Notes: generated by a model from the letters alone, not told the origin. Shown: positions 9,304 to 18,017, counted from the first letter of the stretch. The stretch is DNA of 64,000 bases from Bosea sp. 29B (GCF_902506165.1 NZ_LR733817.1:2620090-2684089); one strand, 5' to 3'. Translations and numbers: made by a program.

Positions 9304-10848
9304 ATGAGCATCGTCCTCGCCTGCGATCTCGGCGGCACCTCCTTCCGCGCTGCCCTTGTCGATGACACCGGCGCCATCCGCGCCCAGCACGCCATTGCCG
9401 GGCCGGTGAGCCGTGACGATCGCTTGGGTGCTTCCGAGATCGAGCCGGATGCCTGGTGGACCCTGCTGGTCGAGGCTTGTGCCAGACTGGCAGCCGAGGC
9501 ACCGGCACTGTTCGATGCAATCGAGGCCGTCGCGATCTGCGGCGTCACCCGCACGCAAGTTTTCCTCGGCGGGGATGGCCGGTCGCTGCGCCCGACGATG
9601 ACCTGGAAGGATACGCGTGCCGACGCGCTCGCGGTGCGTCTGCGCGAGCGGCTCGATCCTGCCCATCCCGAGAACGCCGCGGTGAATGCCTTCCATCCAC
9701 TCGCCCGCCTCGCCTGGCTGCGCGAGCAAGAGCAGGAGGCTTTTGGCAAGCTCGCCTGCCTGCTCGAGCCGAAGGACTATCTGAATTTCCGCCTGACTGG
9801 CCGACGGGCCAGCGATCCCGTCTCGATGGCGCGCTTGCTGGCTGCGGCCGCCTCGCATGACGGCCGCGGTCTGCTGGCGGCAGCCGGCATTCCCGCTTCG
9901 ATCCTGCCGGAGATGCTGGAGCCTTGGGATGAGGTTGCCCCGGTCGAGTCCGGCCTGCCTGCGCCGCTTGGTCGCCTCGCCGGCAAACCGGTGTTCTGCG
10001 CCTCTAACGATACCTGGGCGGCGGTTGTCGGCCTCGGCGCGATGCGCGAGGGTTTCGCCTACAACATTTCCGGCACCACCGAGGTGCTCGGTGTGGTCGG
10101 CCGCGAACCGGCACGGGCGGAAGGCCTGCTCACCGTCGATTGGCGCGGCCTGTTCCAGCTCGGCGGCCCCAGCCAGACCGGCGCTGACACCGTCTCCTGG
10201 CTGCTGGCGCTGCTCGGGCGCGATGGGGCGGCGGTGGGGCAGGAGATCGATGCCCTGCTTTCGCGGCAACGCGACTCGCAGCCGCTGCTCTTCCTGCCCT
10301 ATCTCCAGGGCGAGCGCGTGCCCTATTGGGACCCGTCCTTGCGTGGTGCCCTCATCGGCCTGAACCGTCGGCATGAGCCGACCGATCTCGCCTATGCCGT
10401 GCTGGAGGGCGTCGCCTGCCTCAACCGGATCGTACTGGAGCGGGCCGAAACCGCGCTCGGGCGGGAAGCGAGCGAGATCCGCTTCGGCGGCGGGGCAGCG
10501 GCCAATCCGGTCTGGAGCCAGATCAAGGCCGATCTCTGCGGCCGGCCCGTCGTCGTCGCGGCCTCCCGGGAGCCGGGCCTGCTCGGTGCGGCGATCATTG
10601 CCTTCGCGGGGCTCGGCCGTTTCGCCTCCCTTGCCGACGCGCAGCAGGCGCTCGTCACCGTTGCCCGCCGCTTCGAGCCCGATCCCGCGCGCAAACCGGT
10701 CTATGACGTGCTCTTCTCCTTGTTTCGCCGGGCCGAGGCTGCGCTGGCGCCGATCTCGCGCGATCTCGTCGCTGGCGCTCATGAGAGCGGGGCGCTTGCC
10801 GATCTCGCGCGCCATGCGTCTGCGGCCACGAGCCTGCACGCCGATTGA
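9304..10848 (+). CDS. FGGY-family carbohydrate kinase
   Basis: 514-residue sugar kinase of the ASKHA superfamily. The N-terminal phosphate loop is ACDLGGTSFRAALVD, and the C-terminal adenosine segment is RFGGGAAANPVWSQIKADL. The length matches xylulokinase or ribulokinase-like enzymes; the substrate is not determined by sequence alone. It sits between an amine oxidase and a ribose-type transporter set, so phosphorylation of the sugar taken up by that transporter is the simplest role. Confidence 0.9.
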   Translation: MSIVLACDLGGTSFRAALVDDTGAIRAQHAIAGPVSRDDRLGASEIEPDAWWTLLVEACARLAAEAPALFDAIEAVAICGVTRTQVFLGGDGRSLRPTMTWKDTRADALAVRLRERLDPAHPENAAVNAFHPLARLAWLREQEQEAFGKLACLLEPKDYLNFRLTGRRASDPVSMARLLAAAASHDGRGLLAAAGIPASILPEMLEPWDEVAPVESGLPAPLGRLAGKPVFCASNDTWAAVVGLGAMREGFAYNISGTTEVLGVVGREPARAEGLLTVDWRGLFQLGGPSQTGADTVSWLLALLGRDGAAVGQEIDALLSRQRDSQPLLFLPYLQGERVPYWDPSLRGALIGLNRRHEPTDLAYAVLEGVACLNRIVLERAETALGREASEIRFGGGAAANPVWSQIKADLCGRPVVVAASREPGLLGAAIIAFAGLGRFASLADAQQALVTVARRFEPDPARKPVYDVLFSLFRRAEAALAPISRDLVAGAHESGALADLARHASAATSLHAD

Positions 10849-10907
10849 CGTTGCGGCTGAGGAGCTTGCGCCTTACCCAGATGGAACCAATCTCCAGAGA
10901 GAGGTCC

Positions 10908-10970
10908 ATGCCGCGTCCCTGTCGCGCTGTAGCGTTTCGTTTCTCTCCGGTCGTCGGCAGGGCCGGCTGA
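10908..10970 (+). CDS. Possible 20-codon leader peptide upstream of the SDR gene
   Basis: An ATG at 10908 follows a purine-rich AGAGAGAGG stretch and opens a 20-residue frame whose TGA overlaps the SDR start (TGATG). The SDR itself has only a weak ribosome site, so coupling through this leader is plausible. It could equally be chance. Confidence 0.3.
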   Translation: MPRPCRAVAFRFSPVVGRAG

Positions 10971-11749
10971 TGCCGAAGCCCGTCACCCTCATCACCGGTG
11001 CTTCCGGCGGCATCGGCGGCGCGCTCGCGATGACGCTGGCCCCGGCGCATAGGCTCGTTCTCTCCGGGCTGGAGGGAGGCCCGCTGCTCGAACTCGCGGA
11101 CCGCTTGCAAGCTGATGGTGCCGATGTCGCCGCCATGACCGGCGATGTCCGCGACCGCGACCTTGCCGGCGCGCTGGTCGAGCTGGCCGTGGAGCGCTTC
11201 GGTCGCCTCGACAATCTGGTCACAGGTGCCGGGGCTTCGCGCCCGGTGCCGATGGTCGAGATGGAGGACGAGGAGTGGGACAAGCTCGTCGACATCAACC
11301 TCTCGGCTGTCTTCCGCGTCTCCAAGGCCGCCGCCAGGCGGATGATCGAGCAAAGCGAGGGCGGCGCCATCGTCCACATTTCCTCGATCGCCCATAGCAA
11401 TGGCGGGGCGAACCTCGCCTATGGCTCGGCGAAGGGTGGCGTCGCGACGCTGACCTATGGCATGGCCCAGCAGCTCGGGCGTCATGCCATCCGCGTCAAC
11501 GCGGTCGCGCCGGGGATCATCGACACGCCGATGGTGCGTGGCGGCTTCGCCAGTCAGTTCAACGCGCTGGTCGAGGGCGCCTCGCTGCGCACTCCGCTCG
11601 GTCGCCTCGGCCGTCCCGAGGATGTCGCGGGGGTCATCGCCTTCCTGCTCTCGCCGGCTGCCGCCTTCGTCACCGGCGCGCTGCTCCCGGTCACCGGCGG
11701 CATCGAGATCCTCTCGCCGATCTCGGCGATCGCCAAGGGAACTGCCTGA
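10970..11749 (+). CDS. Short-chain dehydrogenase/reductase (SDR)
   Basis: 259-residue classical SDR. The NAD(P)-binding motif is TGASGGIG, the catalytic Ser is in HISSIAH and the YGSAK segment supplies Tyr and Lys. The usual NNAG is altered to VTGAGAS. It ends 2 bp before a sugar ABC permease gene, so it probably oxidises a sugar or polyol imported by that system. The frame is open much further upstream but only as a shadow of the kinase gene. Confidence 0.9.
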   Translation: MPKPVTLITGASGGIGGALAMTLAPAHRLVLSGLEGGPLLELADRLQADGADVAAMTGDVRDRDLAGALVELAVERFGRLDNLVTGAGASRPVPMVEMEDEEWDKLVDINLSAVFRVSKAAARRMIEQSEGGAIVHISSIAHSNGGANLAYGSAKGGVATLTYGMAQQLGRHAIRVNAVAPGIIDTPMVRGGFASQFNALVEGASLRTPLGRLGRPEDVAGVIAFLLSPAAAFVTGALLPVTGGIEILSPISAIAKGTA

Positions 11750-11751
11750 CG

Positions 11752-12693
11752 ATGCGCGAGATCATCGGCCGCTACGGCACCGCGCTCGCCGGCCTCGTCC
11801 TGATCGCCTTCTTCGTCGCCTTCGCGCCGAATTTCGCGACGACGATGAACATCGTCAACGTGCTGAAGGATACCAGCTTTCTCGCCATCCTGGCGCTCGG
11901 CTTCACGCTCGCCCTGATCGTCTCCGAGCTTGACCTCTCGATCGCCGAGGTCGCGAGCCTGTCGGCCGTCGTCACCGGCTGGCTGATCCAGGGCCAGCAG
12001 CACCCGGCGCTCGCTGTCACTGCAGGGCTGCTGGTCGGCCTCCTCTGCGGCGCGGCCAATGGTTATGGCGTCACGGTGCTGCGCGTGCCTTCGCTGATCA
12101 TGACGCTCGGCACGGCCGCGATAGCGCGGGGCTTCGCGTTCATGATCACGCAGGGCGTCGCCTTCGTCGGGCGCTGGCCGGTCTCGTTCACCGGGCTTGC
12201 GCGTGGCACGAGCTTCGACATCCCCAATCTCGTGCTCTGGCTCACCGCCGTCACGCTCGTGACCTATGGCCTGATCAAATGGACCCGCACCGGCGCCCAT
12301 ATGGTCGCGACCGGCGAGGCCGACGAGGCGGCTCGGCTCTCCGGCATCGCCACCAGCAGGATGAAGCGCATCGGCCTGTTGCTGACCGGGCTCTGTGCCG
12401 GCATCGCCGCCGTGCTGCTCGCCGCCAACCTGTCCTCGGCAGCGCCGAACATGGCGGGCGACTACCTGCTCTATGCCATCGCTGCCGTGCTGCTGGGGAT
12501 GACCATGTTCGAGCCCGGCAAGCCCAATATCCCCGGCACCGTCTTCGCCGCGCTGGTCCTGAAGGTGCTTGGCAACGGCTTGGTGCTGATGGGCGCAGCC
12601 TATTACGTTCAGGACATCGTTCTCGGCGTCATCATCATCGGCTCGGTCGCCTTCTCGGCCAGCGCGTTGAAGAAGGCGGCGTTCAAGGTCTGA
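11752..12693 (+). CDS. Ribose-type ABC transporter permease (RbsC-like)
   Basis: 313-residue polytopic inner-membrane protein of the BPD_transp_2 family with eight or more hydrophobic segments. Family markers are DLSIAEVASLSAVVTGWL and RVPSLIMTLGTAAIARG. It lies 2 bp after the SDR stop. It partners with the binding protein and single-domain ATPase downstream to import a sugar or nucleoside-like substrate. Confidence 0.92.
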   Translation: MREIIGRYGTALAGLVLIAFFVAFAPNFATTMNIVNVLKDTSFLAILALGFTLALIVSELDLSIAEVASLSAVVTGWLIQGQQHPALAVTAGLLVGLLCGAANGYGVTVLRVPSLIMTLGTAAIARGFAFMITQGVAFVGRWPVSFTGLARGTSFDIPNLVLWLTAVTLVTYGLIKWTRTGAHMVATGEADEAARLSGIATSRMKRIGLLLTGLCAGIAAVLLAANLSSAAPNMAGDYLLYAIAAVLLGMTMFEPGKPNIPGTVFAALVLKVLGNGLVLMGAAYYVQDIVLGVIIIGSVAFSASALKKAAFKV

Positions 12694-12726
12694 CAGTTCA
12701 CAACGACAACGAGGGGAGAGGTCGTC

Positions 12727-13668
12727 ATGGTCGGTTTGAGGAAGGTTCTGCTGGCGGCCGCCGCCGTCGTCGCGATGGCTCAGGGGGCGCAGGCCTTCGA
12801 GCTCGGCGTCATCGGCTTCCAGTTCTCGTCAGAGACGCATGCCCGCGTCGCCAACGCCGCCGCCGCGGCGGCCAAGGCCAAAGGCTGGAACGTAACGCTG
12901 CTGAACTCGGAAGGGGCGCTGCCCAAGCATGCCGAGCAGTTCGACGCGCTGATCGCCAAGAAGGTCGATGCGATCATCATCGCCATGGGCAAGCCGGTCG
13001 AGGCCGACGCCCAGTTCAAGGCTGCCAAGGACGCCAAGATCCCGGTGATCACCGTGCAGTCGGGTGCGAGCCCGCACGCGCTCTTCGACATCCAGACCAA
13101 TGAGTACAAGGTCGGCGCCGAGGCCGCGCTCTATCTGCTCGGCCAGCTCGGCTATCAGGGCAATATCGTCACCGCCCGCTTCGACCTCAACGTCGCCTCG
13201 CGTATCCGCGGCAAGCTGCTCGACAATGTGCTCTCCGAGAACCAGGCGGTGAAGGAGCTCGGCAAGTTCTCGATGGCCCGCACCCAGAGCTGGCGCGACG
13301 ATGTCCGCGCCGGCATGCAGGCGCTGCTGCTGCAGAACCAGGGCAAGATCAACGGCATCTGGGCCTCGTTCGACGGCCAGGCCTACATCATCGACGACCT
13401 GCTGCAGGCTCAGGGTGTGAAGAAGGGTCAGATCCCGCTGGTCTCGGTCGATGGCGGCAAGGAGACCTATGCCCGTATCGCCGACCCGGCCTCGACCTTC
13501 ACCGCCACCGTCTCGATCCCGTTCGAGGAGATGGGCAAGCAGGCGGTCGACGCGATCCAGACGATCGTCGTTGACAAGAAGCCGAAGGAGACGATCACCT
13601 CCGGTCCCTATCTCTTCACCGATGCCGTGCTGGTCGACAAGAATAACGTCCAGCAGTTCCTGAAGTGA
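12727..13668 (+). CDS. Sugar ABC transporter periplasmic binding protein (RbsB-like, type 1 fold)
   Basis: 313-residue receptor with a Sec signal peptide ending at GAQAFE. The mature protein shows the type 1 periplasmic binding fold: IGFQFSSETHARVANAAA at the start and SVDGGKETYARI near the C-terminus. It has a GAGGGGAGAG ribosome site. A palindromic repeat separates it from the ATPase gene. The ligand is probably a pentose, another sugar or a nucleoside; sequence alone does not decide. Confidence 0.9.
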   Translation: MVGLRKVLLAAAAVVAMAQGAQAFELGVIGFQFSSETHARVANAAAAAAKAKGWNVTLLNSEGALPKHAEQFDALIAKKVDAIIIAMGKPVEADAQFKAAKDAKIPVITVQSGASPHALFDIQTNEYKVGAEAALYLLGQLGYQGNIVTARFDLNVASRIRGKLLDNVLSENQAVKELGKFSMARTQSWRDDVRAGMQALLLQNQGKINGIWASFDGQAYIIDDLLQAQGVKKGQIPLVSVDGGKETYARIADPASTFTATVSIPFEEMGKQAVDAIQTIVVDKKPKETITSGPYLFTDAVLVDKNNVQQFLK

Positions 13669-13689
13669 GGGGCGAACCGGCCACCGTTG

Positions 13690-13782
13690 CGTCATGGTCG
13701 GGCTTGTCCCGACCATCCACGTCTTCGTTGGTCGAAGGCCGTGTTCAAGACGTGGATGCTCGCCACAAGGGCGAGCATGACG
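13690..13782. repeat. Palindromic intergenic repeat of alphaproteobacterial type
   Basis: A 93-base element with complementary ends (CGTCATG and CATGACG) and internal hairpins (GGTCGGGCTTGTCCCGACC and GCTCGCCACAAGGGCGAGC). This layout is that of the dispersed repeats common in Bosea, Bradyrhizobium and relatives. It sits in the transcript between the binding protein and the ATPase. Confidence 0.75.
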
Positions 13783-13807
13783 GGCAGTGCTTCCGGAGCC
13801 AGCTGCG

Positions 13808-14569
13808 ATGACCGCCACACCCCTCCTGTCGCTCCGCGGCATCGGCAAGGCTTACGGCCCGGTCGTGGCGGTGCGCGAGGTCGATCTCGACATTTATTCC
13901 GGCGAAGTCGTCGCCATCTGTGGTGACAACGGCGCCGGCAAGTCGAGCCTGATCAAGGTGATTTCCGGCGCCGAGGAGGCGACCTCGGGCACGCTTCAGA
14001 TGCGCGGCAAGGAGGTCATCTTCGCCTCGCCGCATGATGCGCTCAGCCATGGCGTCGCGACGATTTACCAGGATCTAGCCCTAGCTCCGCGGCTCTCGAT
14101 CGCTCAGAACGTCTTCATGGGCTCGGAGCTGACGCGACCGTTGCTGCTGCCCTTCCTGCGCGTGCTCGACAAGAAGCGGATGGCGCTGGAGGCGCGCGGC
14201 TTCCTCAAGCAGCTCTCGGTGACGGTCGAGGACATGGACCGGCCGGTCGAGCGGCTCTCGGGTGGCCAGCGCCAGGCGGTGGCGATCTCGCGGGCGCTGC
14301 GCTGGAAGGCCGAGATCATCATCATGGACGAGCCGACGGCGGCGCTTGGCGTCAAGGAGACCGCTCTCGTGCTCGACCTGATCCGTAAGCTCAAGGCCGA
14401 CGGCAGGACGGTGCTGCTGATCAGCCACAATATGCGCGACGTGGTCGCGCTCGCCGATCGCGTCGTCATCATGGGCGCCGGCCGCAAATACGTCGACCAG
14501 CCGCTCGGCGATCTCAGCGCCGACGATCTCAGCCACATGATCATGGCCGGCAACGCCAGGGCGGCCTGA
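13808..14569 (+). CDS. Sugar ABC transporter ATP-binding protein, single domain
   Basis: 253-residue ATPase with Walker A GDNGAGKSS, signature LSGGQRQAVAISRAL and Walker B IIIMDEPTAALG. RbsA of enterics has two ATPase domains in about 500 residues; this one has a single domain, like FrcA-type systems of rhizobia, so it should dimerise. The ATG at 13808 is chosen over a GTG 21 bp upstream because a GGAG lies at suitable spacing. It abuts the nucleoside hydrolase gene. Confidence 0.93.
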   Translation: MTATPLLSLRGIGKAYGPVVAVREVDLDIYSGEVVAICGDNGAGKSSLIKVISGAEEATSGTLQMRGKEVIFASPHDALSHGVATIYQDLALAPRLSIAQNVFMGSELTRPLLLPFLRVLDKKRMALEARGFLKQLSVTVEDMDRPVERLSGGQRQAVAISRALRWKAEIIIMDEPTAALGVKETALVLDLIRKLKADGRTVLLISHNMRDVVALADRVVIMGAGRKYVDQPLGDLSADDLSHMIMAGNARAA

Positions 14570-14570
14570 G

Positions 14571-15500
14571 ATGACCAGCGAAACCATCGTCATCGACACC
14601 GATCCCGGTCAGGACGACGCCGTCGCCCTGCTGCTCGCTTTCGCCAGCCCGGAACTCGACCTCAAGGCGATCACCACGGTTGCCGGCAATGTCCCGCTGG
14701 CTCTGACCACTGCCAACGCGCTGCGCATCCGCGAGCTCGCCGGACGCGAGGACGTGCCCGTCCATGCCGGCGCCGACCGGCCCTTGCTCTTCCCGCTCTC
14801 GACCGCCGAATTCGTCTGCGGGCCCGATGGCCTCGCCGGCGCCGACCTGCCGCCGGCTCGAGGTAAGCCTTCGCTTGCTCACGCGGTCGAGGCACTGATC
14901 GTCATGCTGCGTGCTGCGCCGGACGACAGCGTCACGCTCTGCCCGCTCGGGCCGCTGACCAATCTCGCACTGGCGTTCCGGCTGGCTCCGGACGTGCTGC
15001 CGAAAGTGAAACGCATCGTGCTGATGGGCGGGGCACTGGCGCTCGGCAACATCACGCCTGCGGCCGAGTTCAACGTCCATGTCGATCCGCATGCCGCCGC
15101 GATCGTCTTCGGTTGCGGCCGGCCGATCGTGATGTTCGGGCTCGGCGTCACCCATCAGGCGATCGCCTCGCACGAGCAGGTCGCGCGCCTTCTCACCTTC
15201 GGCAATGCGGCAGGCCGGGCGGTGCATGGCATGCTGACTCGTCCGCGTCCCGGCGGGCTCGGCACCGGCGGTCATCCCATGCACGACCCCTGTGTGATCG
15301 CCTTCCTGCTCTGGCCGGAACTCTTTTCGGGGCGTGACTGTTGTGTCGAGGTCGAGACCGGCGACGGCCCCTTGCGGGGCCGCACCACGATCGACTGGAA
15401 CGGCCGGCTCAAACGACCGGCCAATGCCCATGTCGTCGCGAGCGTCGAGGCGGAGGCGCTGTTTCAGCGCCTGTTCGACCGGCTCGCGACGTTGCCTTGA
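14571..15500 (+). CDS. Inosine-uridine preferring nucleoside hydrolase family
   Basis: 309-residue enzyme predicted to cleave the N-glycosidic bond of ribonucleosides to base and ribose. The calcium-binding signature DTDPGQDDA lies at residues 9-17, with LMGGAL and the NVHVDPHAA segment further on; the catalytic His may lie in GGHPMHDP. It follows the transporter ATPase by one base, so the transported solute is plausibly a nucleoside. Confidence 0.92.
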   Translation: MTSETIVIDTDPGQDDAVALLLAFASPELDLKAITTVAGNVPLALTTANALRIRELAGREDVPVHAGADRPLLFPLSTAEFVCGPDGLAGADLPPARGKPSLAHAVEALIVMLRAAPDDSVTLCPLGPLTNLALAFRLAPDVLPKVKRIVLMGGALALGNITPAAEFNVHVDPHAAAIVFGCGRPIVMFGLGVTHQAIASHEQVARLLTFGNAAGRAVHGMLTRPRPGGLGTGGHPMHDPCVIAFLLWPELFSGRDCCVEVETGDGPLRGRTTIDWNGRLKRPANAHVVASVEAEALFQRLFDRLATLP

Positions 15501-15546
15501 GCGGGATGCGAAAAGTGGGAACCGGTTTTTCGCAGTAATCCCGCTC
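15500..15546. repeat. Short palindromic repeat
   Basis: A 47-base imperfect palindrome beginning AGCGGGAT and ending ATCCCGCT with an inner GCGAAAA/TTTTTCGC pair, just after the nucleoside hydrolase stop. It resembles a dispersed Hyphomicrobiales repeat and could also act as a transcript-end hairpin. Confidence 0.65.
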
Positions 15547-15569
15547 CGAAGAATTTTACGGAGGAAGCG

Positions 15570-16091
15570 ATGGCCCATTTCGTCGAGGAGCTGCAGCTCG
15601 AGGCCGAGCGCGCAATTCTGGCGATGCAGACGGCTGCGCTCGCCGCCCGCCAGCTCCATGCCCGCGCCGAACTGATGCGTCATATGCTGACCACCGCCCG
15701 CAAGGTCGCCGGCAAGCCCAAGGCCGAGGCGGTCGAGACTGTGGTGCGCGAGTGGATGGACGCCTGGAATCTCGGCCGCCAGGACTGGCCGCATATCGCC
15801 CGCGAGATGGAGGCTTTTACCGCCGCCTTCCATGACTATGCGAACGAGCCCGGCGATGCGAACGACGCGGCGCTCCGCCGCGCCTGTGATGCGCTCGATG
15901 CGGTGCTGGCACGCGAGAGCACGTCGATCAGCGACCAGATGGCCTTCCGCTCGCAATGCGCCCATCGCTGGTGGGAGCTGGTCGTGCCGGTGCCCGCGGA
16001 CCTGCGCGGCGCCGAGCCACGCCCCTCGGTGCCGGCGCTCGATGGGCAGGCGCCGTTCTGGCAGTCCGGCTGCGCCGAATTCTGCCGCTGA
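15570..16091 (+). CDS. Conserved-looking hypothetical protein
   Basis: 173 residues, mostly alpha-helical, with no signal peptide or membrane segment. I do not recognise the family. Visible features are a long N-terminal helix rich in Ala, Glu and Leu and a C-terminal HRWWELVVPVPADLRG stretch. A GGAGGAAG ribosome site precedes the ATG, and the base composition matches the neighbours, so it is probably a real gene. It is followed by a GNAT gene 10 bp on. Confidence 0.65.
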   Translation: MAHFVEELQLEAERAILAMQTAALAARQLHARAELMRHMLTTARKVAGKPKAEAVETVVREWMDAWNLGRQDWPHIAREMEAFTAAFHDYANEPGDANDAALRRACDALDAVLARESTSISDQMAFRSQCAHRWWELVVPVPADLRGAEPRPSVPALDGQAPFWQSGCAEFCR

Positions 16092-16101
16092 GGGCCGGCC
16101 G

Positions 16102-16950
16102 ATGCAGCCGCTCCAGCTGACGCTCCGCCCGGCAGGCCTTTCCGATGCCGATGCTTGCCAAAAGCTCTCGGCCGCGATCGGCTGGCCGCATCGCCGCGAG
16201 GATTGGGAGTTCGCGCTGTCGCTCGGCCAGGGCTTCATTTTGTCGATCGAGGACGAGGTCGTCGCTGTCGGGCTCTGGTGGGGCTTTGGCGCAACCCACG
16301 CCACGCTCGGCACCATCATCGTTGCGCCGGATCGCCAGGGACAGGGCATCGGCAAGCTGCTGACCGAGCGGCTGATCGCAGCGACGGAAGGGCGCACGCT
16401 CGGCCTCGTCGCCACCCCGCAGGGCGAGCCGCTCTATGCCCGCTATGGCTTCATCGCTATCGACGAGGTTCGCCAGCATCAGGGCGACTGGCCGGAACTG
16501 GCAGCGCCTGTTCTCGCGGCGAACGAGATCATGCGCCCGGCCGCCGCATCAGACCTGCCGCTGCTGGCACAGCTCGATGGGGAGGCGACGGGCCTGCCGC
16601 GCGCGTCCGTCCTCGAGGCTCTGCTGGCGCGCGGCCATGCCATCCTGATCGAGCGCGGCGGCGCTCCGGCCGGCTTTGGCTTCCTGCGCCGGCATGGCCG
16701 CGGCTGGCTGATCGGCCCGATCGCCGCGGTCGATGACGCCGCCGCTTGCAATCTGATCGCGGCGCTGCTGGCCGCGCGCCGTGGCGATTTCGTCCGCATC
16801 GACGTGCCGGCTCGGACCGGCCTCGGTGCCTGGCTGGGCGAATGCGGCCTGCCGCTCGTCGCCTCCGGCGTGGTGATGGAGCGCGGGGCTGCGCCGGTCG
16901 CACCCGGGCCGGCGCATCGTTTTGCGCTGGTCAACCAGGCGATGGGCTGA
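16102..16950 (+). CDS. GNAT-family N-acetyltransferase
   Basis: 282-residue protein with an N-terminal GNAT fold. The acetyl-CoA pyrophosphate loop is visible as DRQGQGIGKLL, preceded by TLGTIIVAP. The C-terminal half looks like a second, degenerate acetyltransferase domain (FGFLRRHGRGWLIGPI), as in two-domain GNATs. The acceptor is unknown. Its last 20 bases overlap the convergent rcnA gene. Confidence 0.85.
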   Translation: MQPLQLTLRPAGLSDADACQKLSAAIGWPHRREDWEFALSLGQGFILSIEDEVVAVGLWWGFGATHATLGTIIVAPDRQGQGIGKLLTERLIAATEGRTLGLVATPQGEPLYARYGFIAIDEVRQHQGDWPELAAPVLAANEIMRPAAASDLPLLAQLDGEATGLPRASVLEALLARGHAILIERGGAPAGFGFLRRHGRGWLIGPIAAVDDAAACNLIAALLAARRGDFVRIDVPARTGLGAWLGECGLPLVASGVVMERGAAPVAPGPAHRFALVNQAMG

Positions 16951-17824
16951 CCAGCATTGCCGCGGCATGCGGGCTTATCGCCTGCAGCCCGCTCCAGCCG
17001 TGCCAGACCGTGTAGAGCCCGACGAGGACGATCAGCGCGCCGGAAAAATATGGCACTCGCGCCGCGGCGGTCGAGAACCAGCTCGAACGCTTCTCGGCGG
17101 CACGCAGGCTGAGCGAGGCGGCGACGCCGACCGCGACCAGCGTGATCGCGAGGCCGATCGAGAAGCACAGCACGAGCACGGCGCCGAGTGCGATCTCGCG
17201 CAGCTGCATGCAGATCAGCAGCACGGTGATCGCAGCCGGACAGGGGATCAGCCCACCGGTCAGCCCGAACAGGACGATCTGTCCGGTCGTCACCGGCCGG
17301 TCGGCGAAGCGCTTGCGGATGTCCTGCGCATGGGCGCGCTGATGTGCGTCCATCGGCTCGTCGTCGGCCGTCCTGTCGTGAGCGTGGCTCTGCCCGTGGG
17401 AATGTCCGTGGCTGTGGCCATGACCGTGAGAGTGGCCGTGACTATGCTCGAGACCACGGCTGGCCGGGTGCAGCGCACGCTGCTCCGCCCATGTCCGCCA
17501 TAGCATCCAGAGCGCGATCGCGATGATCATGAGGCCCGAGGCGAGCTGGAACCAGGGCTCGGTCGCCTCGGCATTGAAGTCGCGCGTCAGATAGAGGCCG
17601 CCGAGGACCACCCCCCAGACGACGAGCGTGTGCGAGAGCGTCGCGGCGAGGCCAAGCAGCAGCGCCTGCAGCACCGAGCCGCGGATGGCGACGATGAAGG
17701 CCGCCATCATCGTCTTGGAATGGCCGGGTTCGAGCCCATGCAGCGCGCCGAGCAGGATCGCGCTCGGAATGAACAGCCAGGCATGGCCGGCGCCCTGCGC
17801 CAGCAATTCGGTGAAGCTCGGCAC
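16931..17824 (-). CDS. rcnA: Nickel/cobalt efflux protein (RcnA-type)
   Basis: 297-residue inner-membrane exporter of Ni(II) and Co(II). The family signature LGALHGLEPGHSKTMMAAF is near the N-terminus. A cytoplasmic-type His-rich loop with HSHGHSHGHGHSHG repeats sits mid-protein, and GGLIPCPAAITVLL marks a later helix. The GTG at 17824 is chosen because it aligns with the family N-terminus (PSFTELL) and has a GGAG site; the frame is open to 17926. It is divergent from rcnR, which should repress it. Confidence 0.9.
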   Translation of the reverse strand: MPSFTELLAQGAGHAWLFIPSAILLGALHGLEPGHSKTMMAAFIVAIRGSVLQALLLGLAATLSHTLVVWGVVLGGLYLTRDFNAEATEPWFQLASGLMIIAIALWMLWRTWAEQRALHPASRGLEHSHGHSHGHGHSHGHSHGQSHAHDRTADDEPMDAHQRAHAQDIRKRFADRPVTTGQIVLFGLTGGLIPCPAAITVLLICMQLREIALGAVLVLCFSIGLAITLVAVGVAASLSLRAAEKRSSWFSTAAARVPYFSGALIVLVGLYTVWHGWSGLQAISPHAAAMLVSPSPG

Positions 17825-17994
17825 GACATGGTGCTCCGGATCCGGAACGGGCCGGGCGCTGCCGTGCCGTCCGGCCTTGCCGGAACTGGTCGGGGGCGCC
17901 CGTCTCGTCCTCGCCCGCCCGATCATCGGGATGCGCCCGGTCTCGCGCCGGCGCCTGCCTGATCGGGTGCCGCTTGCTCAGCGGATGCGTCGAC

Positions 17995-18017
17995 CTATAA
18001 CCTCCCCGGGAGGATAG
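17995..18017. promoter_or_regulatory. Probable RcnR operator between rcnA and rcnR
   Basis: Dyad CTAT-N2-CCTCCCCGGGAGG-ATAG lies 22 bp upstream of rcnR. RcnR/CsoR-family sites are G/C-tract palindromes flanked by A/T bases, which this fits. Confidence 0.6.

Noticed and set aside
7623..9749. 708-residue open frame on the minus strand
   Set aside because: It is antisense to the transporter ATPase, FAD oxidase and kinase genes, is Arg/Ser/Ala-rich and low in complexity, and has no family motif. It is a GC-driven shadow frame.
13690..13782. CRISPR-like or phage attachment repeat
   Set aside because: It is a single palindromic unit with no spacer array or second copy flanking a block, so it is an interspersed repeat.
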